Shown: piece by piece, positions 1-10,680 of the stretch
Layout of the letters: each line of letters opens with the position of its first letter
How positions within the stretch are numbered: position 1 is the stretch's first letter
From: Amaranthus tricolor
Taxonomy: Eukaryota; Streptophyta; Magnoliopsida; Caryophyllales; Amaranthaceae
DNA length: 64,000 bases
NCBI RefSeq assembly: GCF_026212465.1
Contig: NC_080055.1
Span: forward strand, 19,068,589 to 19,132,588
Reading direction: 5' to 3'
Notes under the pieces: generated by a model
Seen by the model: only the letters and a program-made list of their open reading frames with translations
The model's database searches: none
Told to the model about the DNA's origin: nothing
Translations under genes and position numbers: made by a program

Positions 1-1276
1 GACTCTCCCAACGTGTATTAGATAGACACTTAAGAGTAAGTTCGGAAACATTATCAAGCAAAGTTTTCCATCTTTTTGTAGAACCAGAAAATAGTGTGTA
101 AAGGCATTGAACAATTTTAAAGAATGAAATAGCTCTAGTGCAAGAATGTGCCATGTCGCTAAGAACAAGGTTTAAACAATGACAAGCATAAGGCATATAT
201 AACGCTCTCGGGTTTATCTCAAGTAAACGCTTTTGTACTCCTTGGTGCTTTCCCTTCATATTTGAGCCATTATCATAACCTTGGCCCCTTATGTTATTGA
301 TATTAAGATCAAGAGACTTTAAAGTGTTTTGCAATTCTACAAAAAGTCCTAATCCTAATGTATGATCCACCTCTAAAAACTCTAAAAAGTACTCAACTAT
401 TTTATTTTTGGACATATTCATACAATGTATTATTAAAGTCATTTACTTTGATTATAATATTTTTCACACCATTTGCCAATATAGAAATCAATTCATTTTG
501 AATATTATGCCCAAGATAATGATAATGAATTTCACGATTCTTAATACGTCTTACATGATCTTGCATTATAACATCAAATTCCGCAATCACAATCCTCATA
601 AATTACCATTACTATCTTGATAAAGCTTTTCATTTGATCCTCTCAATGGAAAATTACAAGTAGCACAACATTTAAGAGTAGAATAAATTCTTAGTATCAC
701 TTGTCTACATCGATCTCTCTCTTTTGCAGTAGCTTCTTGCAAGTTTTTATCAATTGTTTTATTTTTTATTCAACCCAACTCTTAACTCATTTCAATTAAT
801 CATATTATTCATATGCCTATTGCTATTTTCATGTTGTTTGAGTCTCTCACTAATATTTTCCAATCACGTAATCCTTCATTTAACAACAAACCATTATTAC
901 TAACAGATTTGAACAATTTGCAACAAAAATAAAATACTTTATCAGCATGTTCAGAATAAACCAACCATTTTCTATCACTACGTTCACCATTACTTAACTT
1001 TCTATAAAAATGAGCATACAAAAAATGCCTATTGTAATCATCATGAGGAAAGACAAAGTTCAACTCTCTTATAGACCCCTTCTCAACTAAAATGTCACTT
1101 TGAGTATTATCAAGATTTGCCCAATTTGAAGGATCATAAATATCCAAATAAGGAGTATTTGTATCATTTAACATATCATTAGGCATATTGTTTGGAAGAT
1201 CCTTAGACGTATCATTAGACATATTATCTGGTATGTTATTGAACATATCATTTGACACATCATTAGGCCATATCAT
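1..1276 (-). pseudogene. hAT (Tip100 / ZMYM1-like) transposase remnant, partial at window edge
   Basis: Minus-strand pieces in several frames read as the plant hAT transposase often annotated zinc finger MYM-type protein 1-like. Positions 809-1276 encode the TTF-type zinc-finger region (YDPSNWANLDN, then KWLVYSEHADKVFYFCCKLF). Positions 560-760 hold the TIDKN...FRGSNEKLYQD segment. Positions 402-560 hold the [20 protein letters not shown] segment, and 1-400 the DUF4371 part with IRGQGYDNGSNMKGKH and YACHCLNLVLSD. The order matches the family, but the part between about 402 and 415 is far too short, so most of the first catalytic block is deleted. Stops and frame changes occur throughout. The N-terminal reading continues to about 1400 in another frame. 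The element runs past base 1, so its terminus and duplication cannot be tested. The family assignment rests on recognising motifs by eye. Confidence 0.75.
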
Positions 1277-1976
1277 TTAGCACATCATCAGGTAAATCAT
1301 TTGTCTCATTTTGGACATTATTTTCATTTTCAATTTGGACACCATTGTCATTTGGCAAATTAGTCTCGTGAGAAACTTCATTTCTAATCATAAATTTTAC
1401 ATCAACATTGCAAAAGTACGGAAAAATATAAATAGCTCTCAGCTTAAATCATCATAAAACAGTAATTTAACATGGAACTTAATTTAGCATTTGAAATAGA
1501 AGTCAATCCTGTATTATTTTCAACTGACAGCAACTCAAGAGAGGAAACAAATGGAGGATCACAAAATATGACTTCTACTTTCTTCAATGTCATTGAGGAT
1601 TGCACAACATCTGCAAATTCACGTATACAACCACATAATAGCCTTTAAACTTTTTTAGTAACTTATTCAATCACATTTAGTTGTATCCCTCACTTAAATT
1701 CAACAAACATGAAGCAATGAACTTATTCAGCCTTTATATGATAAACAACCAAAATAACACCTTAGTTGCATTAAAGCATAAGCTGTATGATGATGATCTC
1801 AAAATGACTGAAAAATGACATCACAATATTTAAATGAGTTCCTTCATCATTGGGCATTTCATAACATTATTCAGCCTTTATGAGAACAAATCAACCAAAA
1901 TACCACCTAAATTGCATTAAAACAAGAGCAGCATAATGATCATATTCATACCAATATTACAGATGCCACAGAAATT
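1277..1976. other. Intergenic/TE flank with short duplicated segment
   Basis: No gene is seen apart from the frameshifted N-terminal extension of the hAT reading (to about 1400). Two imperfect copies of a roughly 75-bp stretch occur at 1720-1795 and 1865-1940, each with CAGCCTTTATRWGA and a poorly conserved CAACCAAAATAMCACC. The motif TTCCTTCATCATTGGGCAT at 1841-1859 recurs in the 5335-6160 array on the far side of the mariner-like element. Confidence 0.5.
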
Positions 1977-4900
1977 ATGGGGGGCATAGAGGAGTTGCCT
2001 AATGGTAATATTCCACCAGTACATTCATTGAGAAAAAAAGGACAAATTTAAAGGAAGATGAATTAAGAAAATTGGCAACTGAGATGATCCACACATCAAG
2101 TGATATAAGCTTACCACCTGGATATTTAAAGAAAAAGACAACAGAATATGGGATTTCTAGAGCCACAATAGAAAGATTGTGGAAAAAAATAAAACAATCA
2201 CCGAAAAACAGAGACCAATTCGAACTAAAAAAACAATAAAAAGGCAGAATTGGTATTGAAATTGTTGTTGATCAAATATTAACAATTCCATTGACAAAAA
2301 GATGCAACATCAGATCATTGGCAGCGGCATTTGGTGTGCCAAAGACACGAGTACATAGATACGTCAAGGGGGGGTAAAATTAAGAGGCATTCCAACTGTT
2401 TGAAACCAATGACAGACGACTGATTTTAGTGTCGTCGCTAAAGCCTCTAATCAAACAAAATTTATAAACATCCTTAACTATAACTACACAAGTGTAGTGG
2501 TAGAAGGGTTTTGATGTATATAGAGACGAGTGCGAGACTAAGGGCCTTTTTAGGTATTAGGGAATCATGTATTGGAAGATTGGATACGGGTTAGACTACA
2601 ACTACAACTACAAAAATAACAAACAAAGAAGAACCGGGATGGGGTTAACCCACTTGTGACGGCTATCCTATGGTAGAGATTTTGATTTCATTTGGTTTGA
2701 TTGGAGAGAAGTGGAACACAATACAAAAAATGATCCATTCTTGGATCGCACTTAGGATCATCTCCGATAATATCATCCTCCTCACTCTCATGACTAAAGA
2801 CAAGAGAATCAGGCAACAAAAGTCCACTATCTGCCATTCCTCCCCTACTCTCGTAGGCGGAGGGGAACTCTTAGTTGTTAGGGGGATTGCAAGATTCAAC
2901 TCTCATTGATCCCTTGGACCCGACTCCATTCATTGAGTGAGAGTTTAGGTTACTTCGGGATCCAACCCTCGTTGGCCTCCCAAAAGCAACCATGACAACC
3001 CTCTAGCAATTGATGGAGCAACTCTTCTACTAAGTCTCTATTCAAATCAATATCAATCAATATTCCATCATTATCAAACCATCAACAAGGGTTGAACTAA
3101 CCCTAATCCCTAACTAACAATTCACTTTTTATAATCACAACTACCAAAATCATAAACAACATATAACATAAGCATTCCAGCACCAATGGACAAGACAAGA
3201 GAAAATAATAAAGAGTAATTGAGAACTATTATAAATCAACTAAAATCAACCAATAAATAATGAAATACTAAAATCATAAAGGATTAGAGGTTACCCACAA
3301 AATATGAACATGATTAGAGAAATGAGAAAAGAAACCTATAAATTTTGTATGTCATCAACCACCATGAAAATAGCTTGAAGCTTCAAAGAATACCCATAAT
3401 GTTGGGAATATCAAAGTAAACTTAGTAGAACAATAAAATTTGAAGATTAAAGTACTAGAAATTAAGCTAGAATAAGAGAAAATAAAAGACTAAAACCTAG
3501 GGTTTAATGGTGAAGAACAAAATATGCAAATATAAAAAAATTGTTTTTTCCTCTAAACTATTACAATTTCTCCGATTAATATCCATTACAGAATAGAATA
3601 AATCCCTAATAATAACAGGAAAATAGCCCTCAAAATATTGGAAGAATTGGGTTGAATGAATAGGGAGAAAGGCTGGTTCAATCACTGTAAAAATTGTGAG
3701 CTTCGTAGCTTAATATGCTGAAAAATAAACCTGGGAAACATCTGTAAAATTAAGTGGGCGTTGAGAATTAACACAAGTAAGCAGCCGTGTCAGTTGGTCC
3801 TGAGTGTTGCACGCTATCCTGGAAGTCGCTGGTTTAAAACCCTTTGGTGACATTTTGCTCCTTTTTGTGTTGCATCGTTCAACTTGTTGTCTTCAAAGCT
3901 TATGTTCATTAATTGTTGTCATTTTGGAAATATCAAACTTCTTTGTTAGAATTCCGAATTCGACGTTTGACCAGTCGATTCAAAGCTCATGAACCCAACT
4001 TTTAATATTTTTGCTTGGGTCGGACTCCTTTTCACCTCTTAGCCCCATTTCTTCCTCAGCTTTGATTCATGCCTACTCCAAGAGTTTGGGATATTTGAGG
4101 GCATCCTTCTAACATGCTTTAAAGCTCGAAAATAGGTGATCAATCTACAAAAAACAAGCAACAAACACACTACCCTACAAAAGAGCGTAAAAACAACCAA
4201 AAATAATGGGAATGCACGAAAACCAAGGAATAATCAATCAATATTATGCCTAAATAAAAGGCAAAAACGAAGTTTATCAACCAACACTTACAACACAAAA
4301 CAAATATGAAAGGTTGAAATGGTACTTGTCACACATAGTGCATGAGGCAAATGGTGATAACAAGTAGAATGACATGTACGATGTTGTACATATTGACAAG
4401 AAATGGTTTTTTAAAGTCAAGTTATAGGTAATATTATCTAGCACCAGGAGAATGTAAGCCGTACCGAACATGCAAATCAAAAAGATTTATTTGCAAGGTC
4501 ATGTTCTTAGTGGCCACTGTTAGACCTAGATTTAATGAAGATGGGCACTACAAATTTGATGGGAAGATAGGGTTATGGCCATTAGTTAACATTGTACCAG
4601 CGGTTAGAAATAGTGTAAATAGGCCTAGAGGAACTTTAGAAATTAGACCAGTCAAGAGAATCACCAAATAAGTTATGAGGAGAATTTTCATCAACAAATT
4701 AATCCCAGCAATCAAAGCAAAGTGGCACTAGAATAAACAGACGTAGTATATATTCAACAAGATAACGCACCCCAACATATGCGAGTCAATGATGCAGATT
4801 TCATTCAAGCAACAAATGGAGATGGGTTTACCATCCATTTGATGTGTCAACCCCCAAACAACCCAGATCTTAATATATTAAATCTTGGTTTCTTTAGAGC

Positions 4901-5100
4901 AAAACAATCAATTCAACATCAACAAAGTCCAAGAAACATATAAGAGTTGGTAAGTGTTGTGAATTATGCATATTAGGTATTTGACCCCAAAAAGATCAAC
5001 AATGTTTTTCTTTCACTCTAACTTGTATTGAATGAAGTGATCATGACTAAGGAAGGTAACAGCTACCAACTACCGCATATGTCAAAATAGAGATTATAAA
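1977..5100 (+). pseudogene. Mariner-like (plant MLE) transposase, broken and split by a solo LTR
   Basis: The N-terminal half (about 1977-2396) contains the helix-turn-helix part, with YGISRATIERLWKKIK and NIRSLAAAFGVPKTRVHRY. The catalytic half (about 4281-5090) has HIDKKWFF (first Asp), FDGKIGLWP, TLEIRPVKRITK, LIPAIKAKW, QQDNAPQHM (second Asp) and NPDLNILNLGFF (third Asp region). These are hallmarks of the plant mariner/DUF7769-type transposase. In-frame stops occur (for example after the first GQI, after ELKKQ, and before NDMYD), so the gene is dead. The two halves are separated by 2397-4280, and the reading frame continues cleanly across that insertion, from RGIPT on the left to the LTTQNKYERLKWYL stretch on the right. 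No terminal inverted repeats were found with confidence. Confidence 0.8.
2397..4280 (-). mobile_element. Solo LTR inserted in the mariner-like transposase
   Basis: This 1.88-kb block interrupts the mariner reading frame. Read on the minus strand it starts TGATAAACTTCG and ends TTTCAAACA, the TG...CA ends of an LTR. CCAAC occurs on both sides (2392-2396 and 4281-4285), consistent with a 5-bp integrase duplication, with one extra A at 4280. No internal coding region, primer site or polypurine tract is visible, so it looks like the product of LTR-LTR recombination. The superfamily is probably Ty3/gypsy by length and texture, but that is inference. Confidence 0.7.
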
Positions 5101-5169
5101 TGCAGGAACAATTAATCCATTCCACGAATCATAAAGGCAAAGTATTCTATTGATTAGGCTTTTGAAACT

Positions 5170-5285
5170 TAACAACTTTTGTAACATGAATGTAATAGAA
5201 CATCAAAGCTTTTGCAACAATGTAGTGGAACATCAAAGCTTTTGCAATATGAATGTAATGGAACATCAAAGCTTTTGCATAACAA
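5170..5285. repeat. Short tandem repeat, ~35-bp unit, 3 copies
   Basis: CATCAAAGCTTTTGCAA recurs at about 5200, 5231 and 5263, separated by variants of TATGAATGTAATGGAA. An open frame over it on the plus strand (repeated HQSFC) is only a by-product of the repeat. Confidence 0.7.
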
Positions 5286-5334
5286 ACAAAAAGCGTAGTG
5301 CATACACATCATATTTTCAATATGTGCAAATATC

Positions 5335-6165
5335 CGATATGAGTTCTTACATCATTAGGCATAAAAAACAAGAAACATAACATGGGAATTCATGAATCAA
5401 CCACAACACATCATTAAAAGGAAACACATAATGCCCTCAGGTAATAGGTTTTACCACAATTGCAACAAAAGTTCGCTACAAGTAAAGCTTAAATCATGGT
5501 AGGTTAATAATGTAATCCATGATTGCATTCACCAGGGCATACACAATATATAGTTAAAGTGTGCAAACATCTGATATGAGTTCCTTCATCATTGGGCATA
5601 ACAAACAAGAAACATAACAACATGGGAACTCATTAATCAACCACAACACATCATTAAAAGGAAACACATAATGCCCTCAGGTAATAGGTTTCACCACAAT
5701 TACAACACATTCAACTATATGAAATTTTGCCACAATTAAAGCTTAAATCATGACAGGTTAACAATGTAATCCATGATTGCATTCACTAAAGCATACACAT
5801 TATATATTCAAAGTGTGCAAACATCCGATATGACTTCCTTCATCATTGGGCATAACAAACCAAGAACATAACTCCATGGGAAGTCATTAATCAACCACAA
5901 CACATCATTAAAAGGAAACACATAATGCCCTCAAAGTAATAAGTTTCACCCCAATTGCAGCACATTCAAATATATGAAAGTTCGCCACAATTAAAGCTTA
6001 AATCATGGCAGGTTAACAATTTACTCCATGATTGCATTCACTAGGGCATATACAACATATATTAAAAGTGTGCAAACATCCATTGAGTTCCTTCATCATT
6101 GGGCATAACAAACAAGAAACATTACAACATGGGAACTCATTAATCAACCACAACACATTATTCCT
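5335..6165. repeat. Tandem array, ~240-255 bp unit, about 3.3 copies
   Basis: The phrase TTCCTTCATCATTGGGCAT starts at 5344 (variant), 5581, 5836 and 6078, giving spacings of 237, 255 and 242 bp. Each unit continues with CATGGGAACTCATTAATCAA, ATAATGCCCTCA, AAAGCTTAAATCATGG and CCATGATTGCATTCACTA. The same phrase at 1841 on the left of the mariner element suggests the mariner landed inside this array. Confidence 0.85.
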
Positions 6166-6219
6166 AGAAGCCAATCAACTCAATTAAACCAAAATAATAG
6201 AGGGGTATAAGAATAATAC

Positions 6220-6633
6220 TCAAATTGAGAAGTCATGTGTTTCATCAAAGTCATGTACATTAGTACAATGCTGTGAATCCATTGCTACAGATGATTTGTC
6301 AAGCTTATAAGCTGGGATTAAGATTTCCTGCATTGATTTTTCAGCGTCATCACTTTTAAATTTGGTATCATCGGTTGCAGCATCGTGTAAATAAAATCGG
6401 TTGGATGGTTCAGCAACAAATGCCATAAACCTTTTGTATCACATTTCAAACATAGTTTTTGGCACATCATCATCATCATCATAATCCGAGTAAACCTCTG
6501 TTTTCACAGGATATTCAACCGGAGAACATGAAGCAGCTCTTTTACCACGAATTTTTGTGGTTTTTAATTCAAGCAATTTTGAAACATCATCCGGGGTTAA
6601 CCGTGGAGGCGTAAATCTTTCCATGCAAGCCAC
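6220..6633 (-). pseudogene. Unrecognised acidic reading frame, two pieces
   Basis: Two adjacent minus-strand pieces, 6633-6439 (starting MACMERFTPPRLTPDDVSK) and 6426-6220 (starting MAFVAEPSNRFYLHDAATDD), may be one decayed exon. The first piece is Lys/Arg-rich in the middle, with an acidic tail DYDDDDDVP. I do not recognise the family. It lies just downstream, on the same strand, of the Ulp1-like exon, so it may be an accessory exon of the CACTA region or part of another element. No domain or catalytic motif is visible. Confidence 0.3.
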
Positions 6634-6639
6634 TCAATC

Positions 6640-6878
6640 AGGCGAATCAAGGACAAAAAAATCCAACTGAGATCAGTAATTTCAGAACTCATTTCTAATA
6701 ATAATCCAATAATAATGTAGAATGTAATAACAATGATTAATCCAATAATAATCCAATGATAATCACCAATAATCTCTTTGTAATAAAAAACTCTCGATAA
6801 TATAATATGATATGTACATACATATATATACAATAATATACATTAAAGTACTAAAAAATCTATACTAATTACAATTTA
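6640..6878. other. AT-rich stretch, no gene seen
   Basis: Repeated AATAATCCAATAATAAT phrases at 6690-6770. The hydrophobic open frame on the minus strand here looks like a compositional artefact. Confidence 0.4.
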
Positions 6879-7170
6879 TCATGGACAAAAATTAGCAAGA
6901 TACGCGGCAATCTTGTCTTTTAATTCGCGCATCCTCCACTTCTCAGAGGGCGTGTTTCCCTCAGAATGTCGTATGAAACCTATAATATAATATAAAATTA
7001 AAAGATTAATAAACATTAGATTTTACCAATAATAATAATTTCAGAACGTAACAAATACTTACGGCATCTATGTTTTCGACTCCAACCTCCTTCACGGATT
7101 TTAAGATATCGTCCATGTATTTGAGAGTGTAATAGCCGCAATCAACGGAATTAGAAGGTTGTCGAAAGCA
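6879..7170 (-). pseudogene. Ulp1-like (C48) protease C-terminal exons of a CACTA-type transposon
   Basis: On the minus strand 7170-7063 reads CFRQPSNSVDCGYYTLKYMD, then DILKSVKEVGVENIDA. This is the Q-x(4-5)-DCG-YY block around the catalytic Cys of Ulp1/SENP cysteine proteases. It is preceded by an acceptor-like TTTCTCTTAG and followed by a donor-like GTAAGTAT. A second block, about 6982-6879, reads GFIRHSEGNTPSEKWRMREL and ends LANFCP-stop. The phase across the small intron does not fit simple splicing, so either the junction differs or the copy is damaged. Plant CACTA elements often carry such a domain on a later exon. The His and Asp of the triad would lie upstream, where the tandem array now sits. 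It is unclear whether this belongs to the same element as the tnp2 gene at 18976-21609; strand and order agree. Confidence 0.7.
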
Positions 7171-8413
7171 CTAAGAGAAAGTAGATGTTAGTGCCAAAGA
7201 AGCATAAAAACGCATAAAATCGCAACTTAATACGTAATTTCTAGCATACGACTATGATTTTCAATTCTAACCACTTCAACGCAATAATATAGACCAAATA
7301 GTGTTGTGTGACAAGTTTCGGGCAAATCAAACCAAGTTTGAGCTACTTTATGCGCAAAAGTGCCAAAAACGCTTAAAAACCCTTAAAATCGCAACTTCAC
7401 ACGTAATTTCTAGCACACGACATTGATCTTCAATTCTAACCACTTCAACACAATAATATATACCAAATAGTGTTGTGTGCCAAGTTTCGTGCAAAACATA
7501 ATCAGTTTGAGCTACTTTATGCGCAAAAGTGCCAAAAACGGTTAAGAACCCTTAAAATCACAACTTAACACCTAGCTAATTTCTACCATATGACAATGAT
7601 TTTCAATTCTAACCACTTCAACACAATAATATATACCAAATAATATTGTATGCCAAGTTTCGTGAAAATCAAACTAAGTTTGAGCTACTTTATGCGCAAA
7701 AGTGCCAAAAACGCTTTAAAACGCATAAAATCGCAACTTATCACGTAATTTCTAGCATATGACAATCATTTTAAATTCTAACCACTTCAACACAATAATA
7801 TATACCAAATAGTGTTGTGTGCCAAGTTTCGTGAAAAACATACCAAGTTTGAGCTACTTTATACGCAAAAGTGCCAAAAACGGTTAAAAACCCTTAAAAT
7901 CGCAACTTCACACGTAATTTCTAGCATACGACAATGATTTTCAATTATAACCACTTCAACACAATAATATATACCAAGTAGTGTTGTGTGCCAAGTTTCG
8001 TGCAAAACAAACCAAGTTTGAGCTACTTTATTCGCAAACTTGCCAAAAACGCTTTAAAACCCTTAAAATCGCAACTTAACACGTAATTTCTAGCATATGA
8101 CAATGATTTTCAATTCTAACCACTTCAACACAATAATATATAGAAAATAGTGTTGAGTGCCAAGTTTCGTGCAAAACAAACCAAATTTGAGCTACTTTAT
8201 GCGCAAACGTGCCAAAAACGCTTAAAATCCCTTAAAATCGCAATTTAACACGTAAATTCTAGCATACGACAATGATTTTAAATTCTAACCACTTCAACAG
8301 AATAATATCTACCAAATAGTGTTGTGTTCCATGTTTTGTGCAAAACAAACCAAGTTTTAGCTACTTTATGCACAAACGTGCCAAACACAGTTAAAAACCC
8401 TTAACATCGCAAC

Positions 8414-9122
8414 TATGATTTCTGTTTCTATTTTAAATGCCCATGTAATAGCACGTGCGTTTTAATTAGGCGTGTGCTAATATAGCCGTTATGTTAGTTG
8501 AGGGCTCTATATAAGGAGAGCCGCACTTGTGTAATAAACAAGAACAAAAGACAGCAGCTGCAGAGGAACAGAACACAACAACAGCAGCAACAGCCTAGCC
8601 CGCTGACCAGCCCACCTTGCAGCATGACCCAAGCCTTGACCTTGGAGATCTGGTCCTAACCAATCATGGGGACGTCATCTCTTTACATAGGCCTAGCCAT
8701 AAAGGTCCAAGAGCCATGCTGGTAGTACATACAATCGCCTAGAACACAAGCACAAGGGAACCCAGTTGCTGATCCTAATCAGAACAGCACAGCAGCACAA
8801 GTTGCGACTAGGCCACCTTGCACAACACGTGGAGACCAAAACTGTGCACCTAGGACCTGAGCTACAGTAGAAATGGAATCTTCATACAAGGATTTTTCCA
8901 TCAAGACTCTAAGTGTCCATTTCCAAGGTCACCCAGTCGCCAGTTTTAGTTTGAAGGCATTGTAGAGTATTTTAGTTGTCTGTTATGTTTTTAAGTGTGC
9001 AAATGTTTTGCACGTGGTTGTTTTTAGCCGTTAGAGTATAGAAATCTATAAATAAGACTCTGATCTAGGCCTCGTGTAAATGTATCCAACATTGATTGAT
9101 TTAGTTTCATTTCTCAAATTCA
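8414..9122 (+). mobile_element. LTR-like insert, copy 1 (possible solo LTR or TRIM)
   Basis: This 0.71-kb block is unlike the surrounding monomers. It carries CTATATAAGGAGAGCC near its start and CTATAAATAAGACTC near its end, both TATA-box-like, each preceded by a stretch starting TTTTAARTG and a CACGTG motif. The two end regions resemble each other at low identity, as diverged terminal repeats might. The middle is rich in CAGCAGCA and AACAACAGCAGC. It replaces about 130-140 bp of one monomer. No coding frame is seen. Confidence 0.55.
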
Positions 9123-9663
9123 CGCGCGAAAGTGCCAAAAACGGTTAAAAACCCTTAAAATCGCAACTTCACACGTAATTTCTAGCATACGACAATGATT
9201 TTCAATTATAACCACTTCAACACAATAATATATACCAAGTAGTGTTGTGTGCCAAGTTTCGTGCAAAAAAAAATCAAGTTTGAGCTACTTTATTCGCAAA
9301 CGTGCCAAAAACAGTTTAAAACCCTTAAAATCACAACTTAACACGTAATTTCTAGCATATGACAATGATTTTCAAATCTAACCACTTCAACACAATAATA
9401 TATAGAAAATAGTGTAGAGTGCCAAGTTTCGTGCAAAACAAACCAAGTTTGAGCTACTTTATGGTCAAACGTGCCAAAAACGCTTAAAAACCCTTAAAAC
9501 GTAATTTTTAGCATACGACAAGGATTTTCAATTCTAACCACTTCAACACAATAATATCTACCAAATAGTGTTGTGTTCCAAGTTTTGTGCAAAACAAACC
9601 AAGTTTTAGCTACTTTATGCACAAACGTGCCAAACACGGTTAAAAACCCTTAAAATCGCAACT

Positions 9664-10372
9664 ATGGTTTCTGTTTCTGTTTTAAGTGCCCATGTAATAG
9701 CACGTGCGTTTTAATTAGGCGTGTGCTAATATAGCCGTTATGTTAGTTGAGGGCTCTATATAAGGAGAGCCGCACTTGTGTAATAAACAAGAACAAAAGA
9801 CAGTAGCTGCAGAGGAACAGAACAAAACAACAGCAGCAACAGCCTAGCCTGCTGACCAGCCCACCTTGCAGCATGACCCAAGCCTTGACCTTGGAGATCT
9901 GGTCCTAACCAATCATGGGGACGTCATCTCTACACGTAGGCCTAGCCATAATGGTCCAAGAGCCATGCTGGTAGTACATACAATCGCCTAGAACACAAGC
10001 ACAAGGGAACCCAGTTTGCTGATCCTAATCAGAACAGCACAGCAGCACAAGTTGCGACTAGGCCACCTTACACAACACGTGGAGACCAAAACTGTGCACC
10101 CAGGATCTGAGCTAAAGTAGAAATGGAATCTTCATACAAGGATCTTACCATCAAGACTCTAAGTGTCCATTTCCAAGGTTACCCAGTCGCCAGTTTTAGT
10201 TTGAAGGCATTGTAGAGTATTTTAGTTGTCTGTTATGTTTTTAAGTGTGCAAATGTTTTGCACGTGGTTGTTTTTAGCCGTTAGAGTATAGAAACCTATA
10301 AATAAGACTCTGATCTAGGCCTCGTGTAAATGTATCCAACATTGATTAATTTAGTTTCATTTCTCAAATTCA
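9664..10372 (+). mobile_element. LTR-like insert, copy 2 (duplicate of copy 1)
   Basis: Nearly identical to the block 1250 bp upstream, with scattered single-base differences. Both copies sit at the same phase of the array monomer, so the second arose by duplication of the whole 1.25-kb block and not by a new insertion. Confidence 0.75.
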
Positions 10373-10680
10373 CGCGCGAAAGTGCCAAAAACGGTTAAAA
10401 ACCCTTAAAATCACAACTTCACACGTAATTTCTAACATACGACAATGATTTTCAATTATAACCACTTCAACACAATAATATATACCAAGTAGTGTTGTGT
10501 GCCAAGATTCGTGCAAAAAAAACCAAGTTTGAGCTACTTTATTCTCAAACGTGCCAAAAACGGTTTAAAACCCTTAAAATACAACCTTGTACCCCAGATG
10601 GTACAAAAAAAAGTTTGATAAATTTAGATTGATAGATAGTAAGGCCAACAAATGATCATTAAATAATGTGGGAAGAGGAA

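Larger units (their letters stand above)
7185..10585. repeat. Tandem array, ~170-176 bp monomer, with higher-order 1.25-kb repeat
   Basis: Monomers begin GTGCCAAAAACGSTTAAAA and contain ACGTAATTTCTAGCATA, TTCAATTCTAACCACTTC, AATAGTGTTGTGTGCCAAG and TTTGAGCTACTTTATGCGC. About seven monomers run from 7185 to 8410. The pattern then becomes higher-order: 7870-9128 (monomers plus LTR-like insert), 9131-10380 (the same arrangement again) and 10381-10585 (start of a third copy). The array ends abruptly inside a monomer at 10585, where the Sirevirus sequence begins. It lies between the tnp2 and Ulp1 parts of the CACTA region, as expected if it had expanded inside an intron of that element. Confidence 0.9.

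Noticed and set aside
5150..5380. Plus-strand open frame with repeated HQSFC
   Set aside because: By-product of the 35-bp tandem repeat; no homology or start context.
6597..6833. Hydrophobic minus-strand open frame that looks like membrane segments
   Set aside because: Arises from ATAAT repeats; no conserved features.
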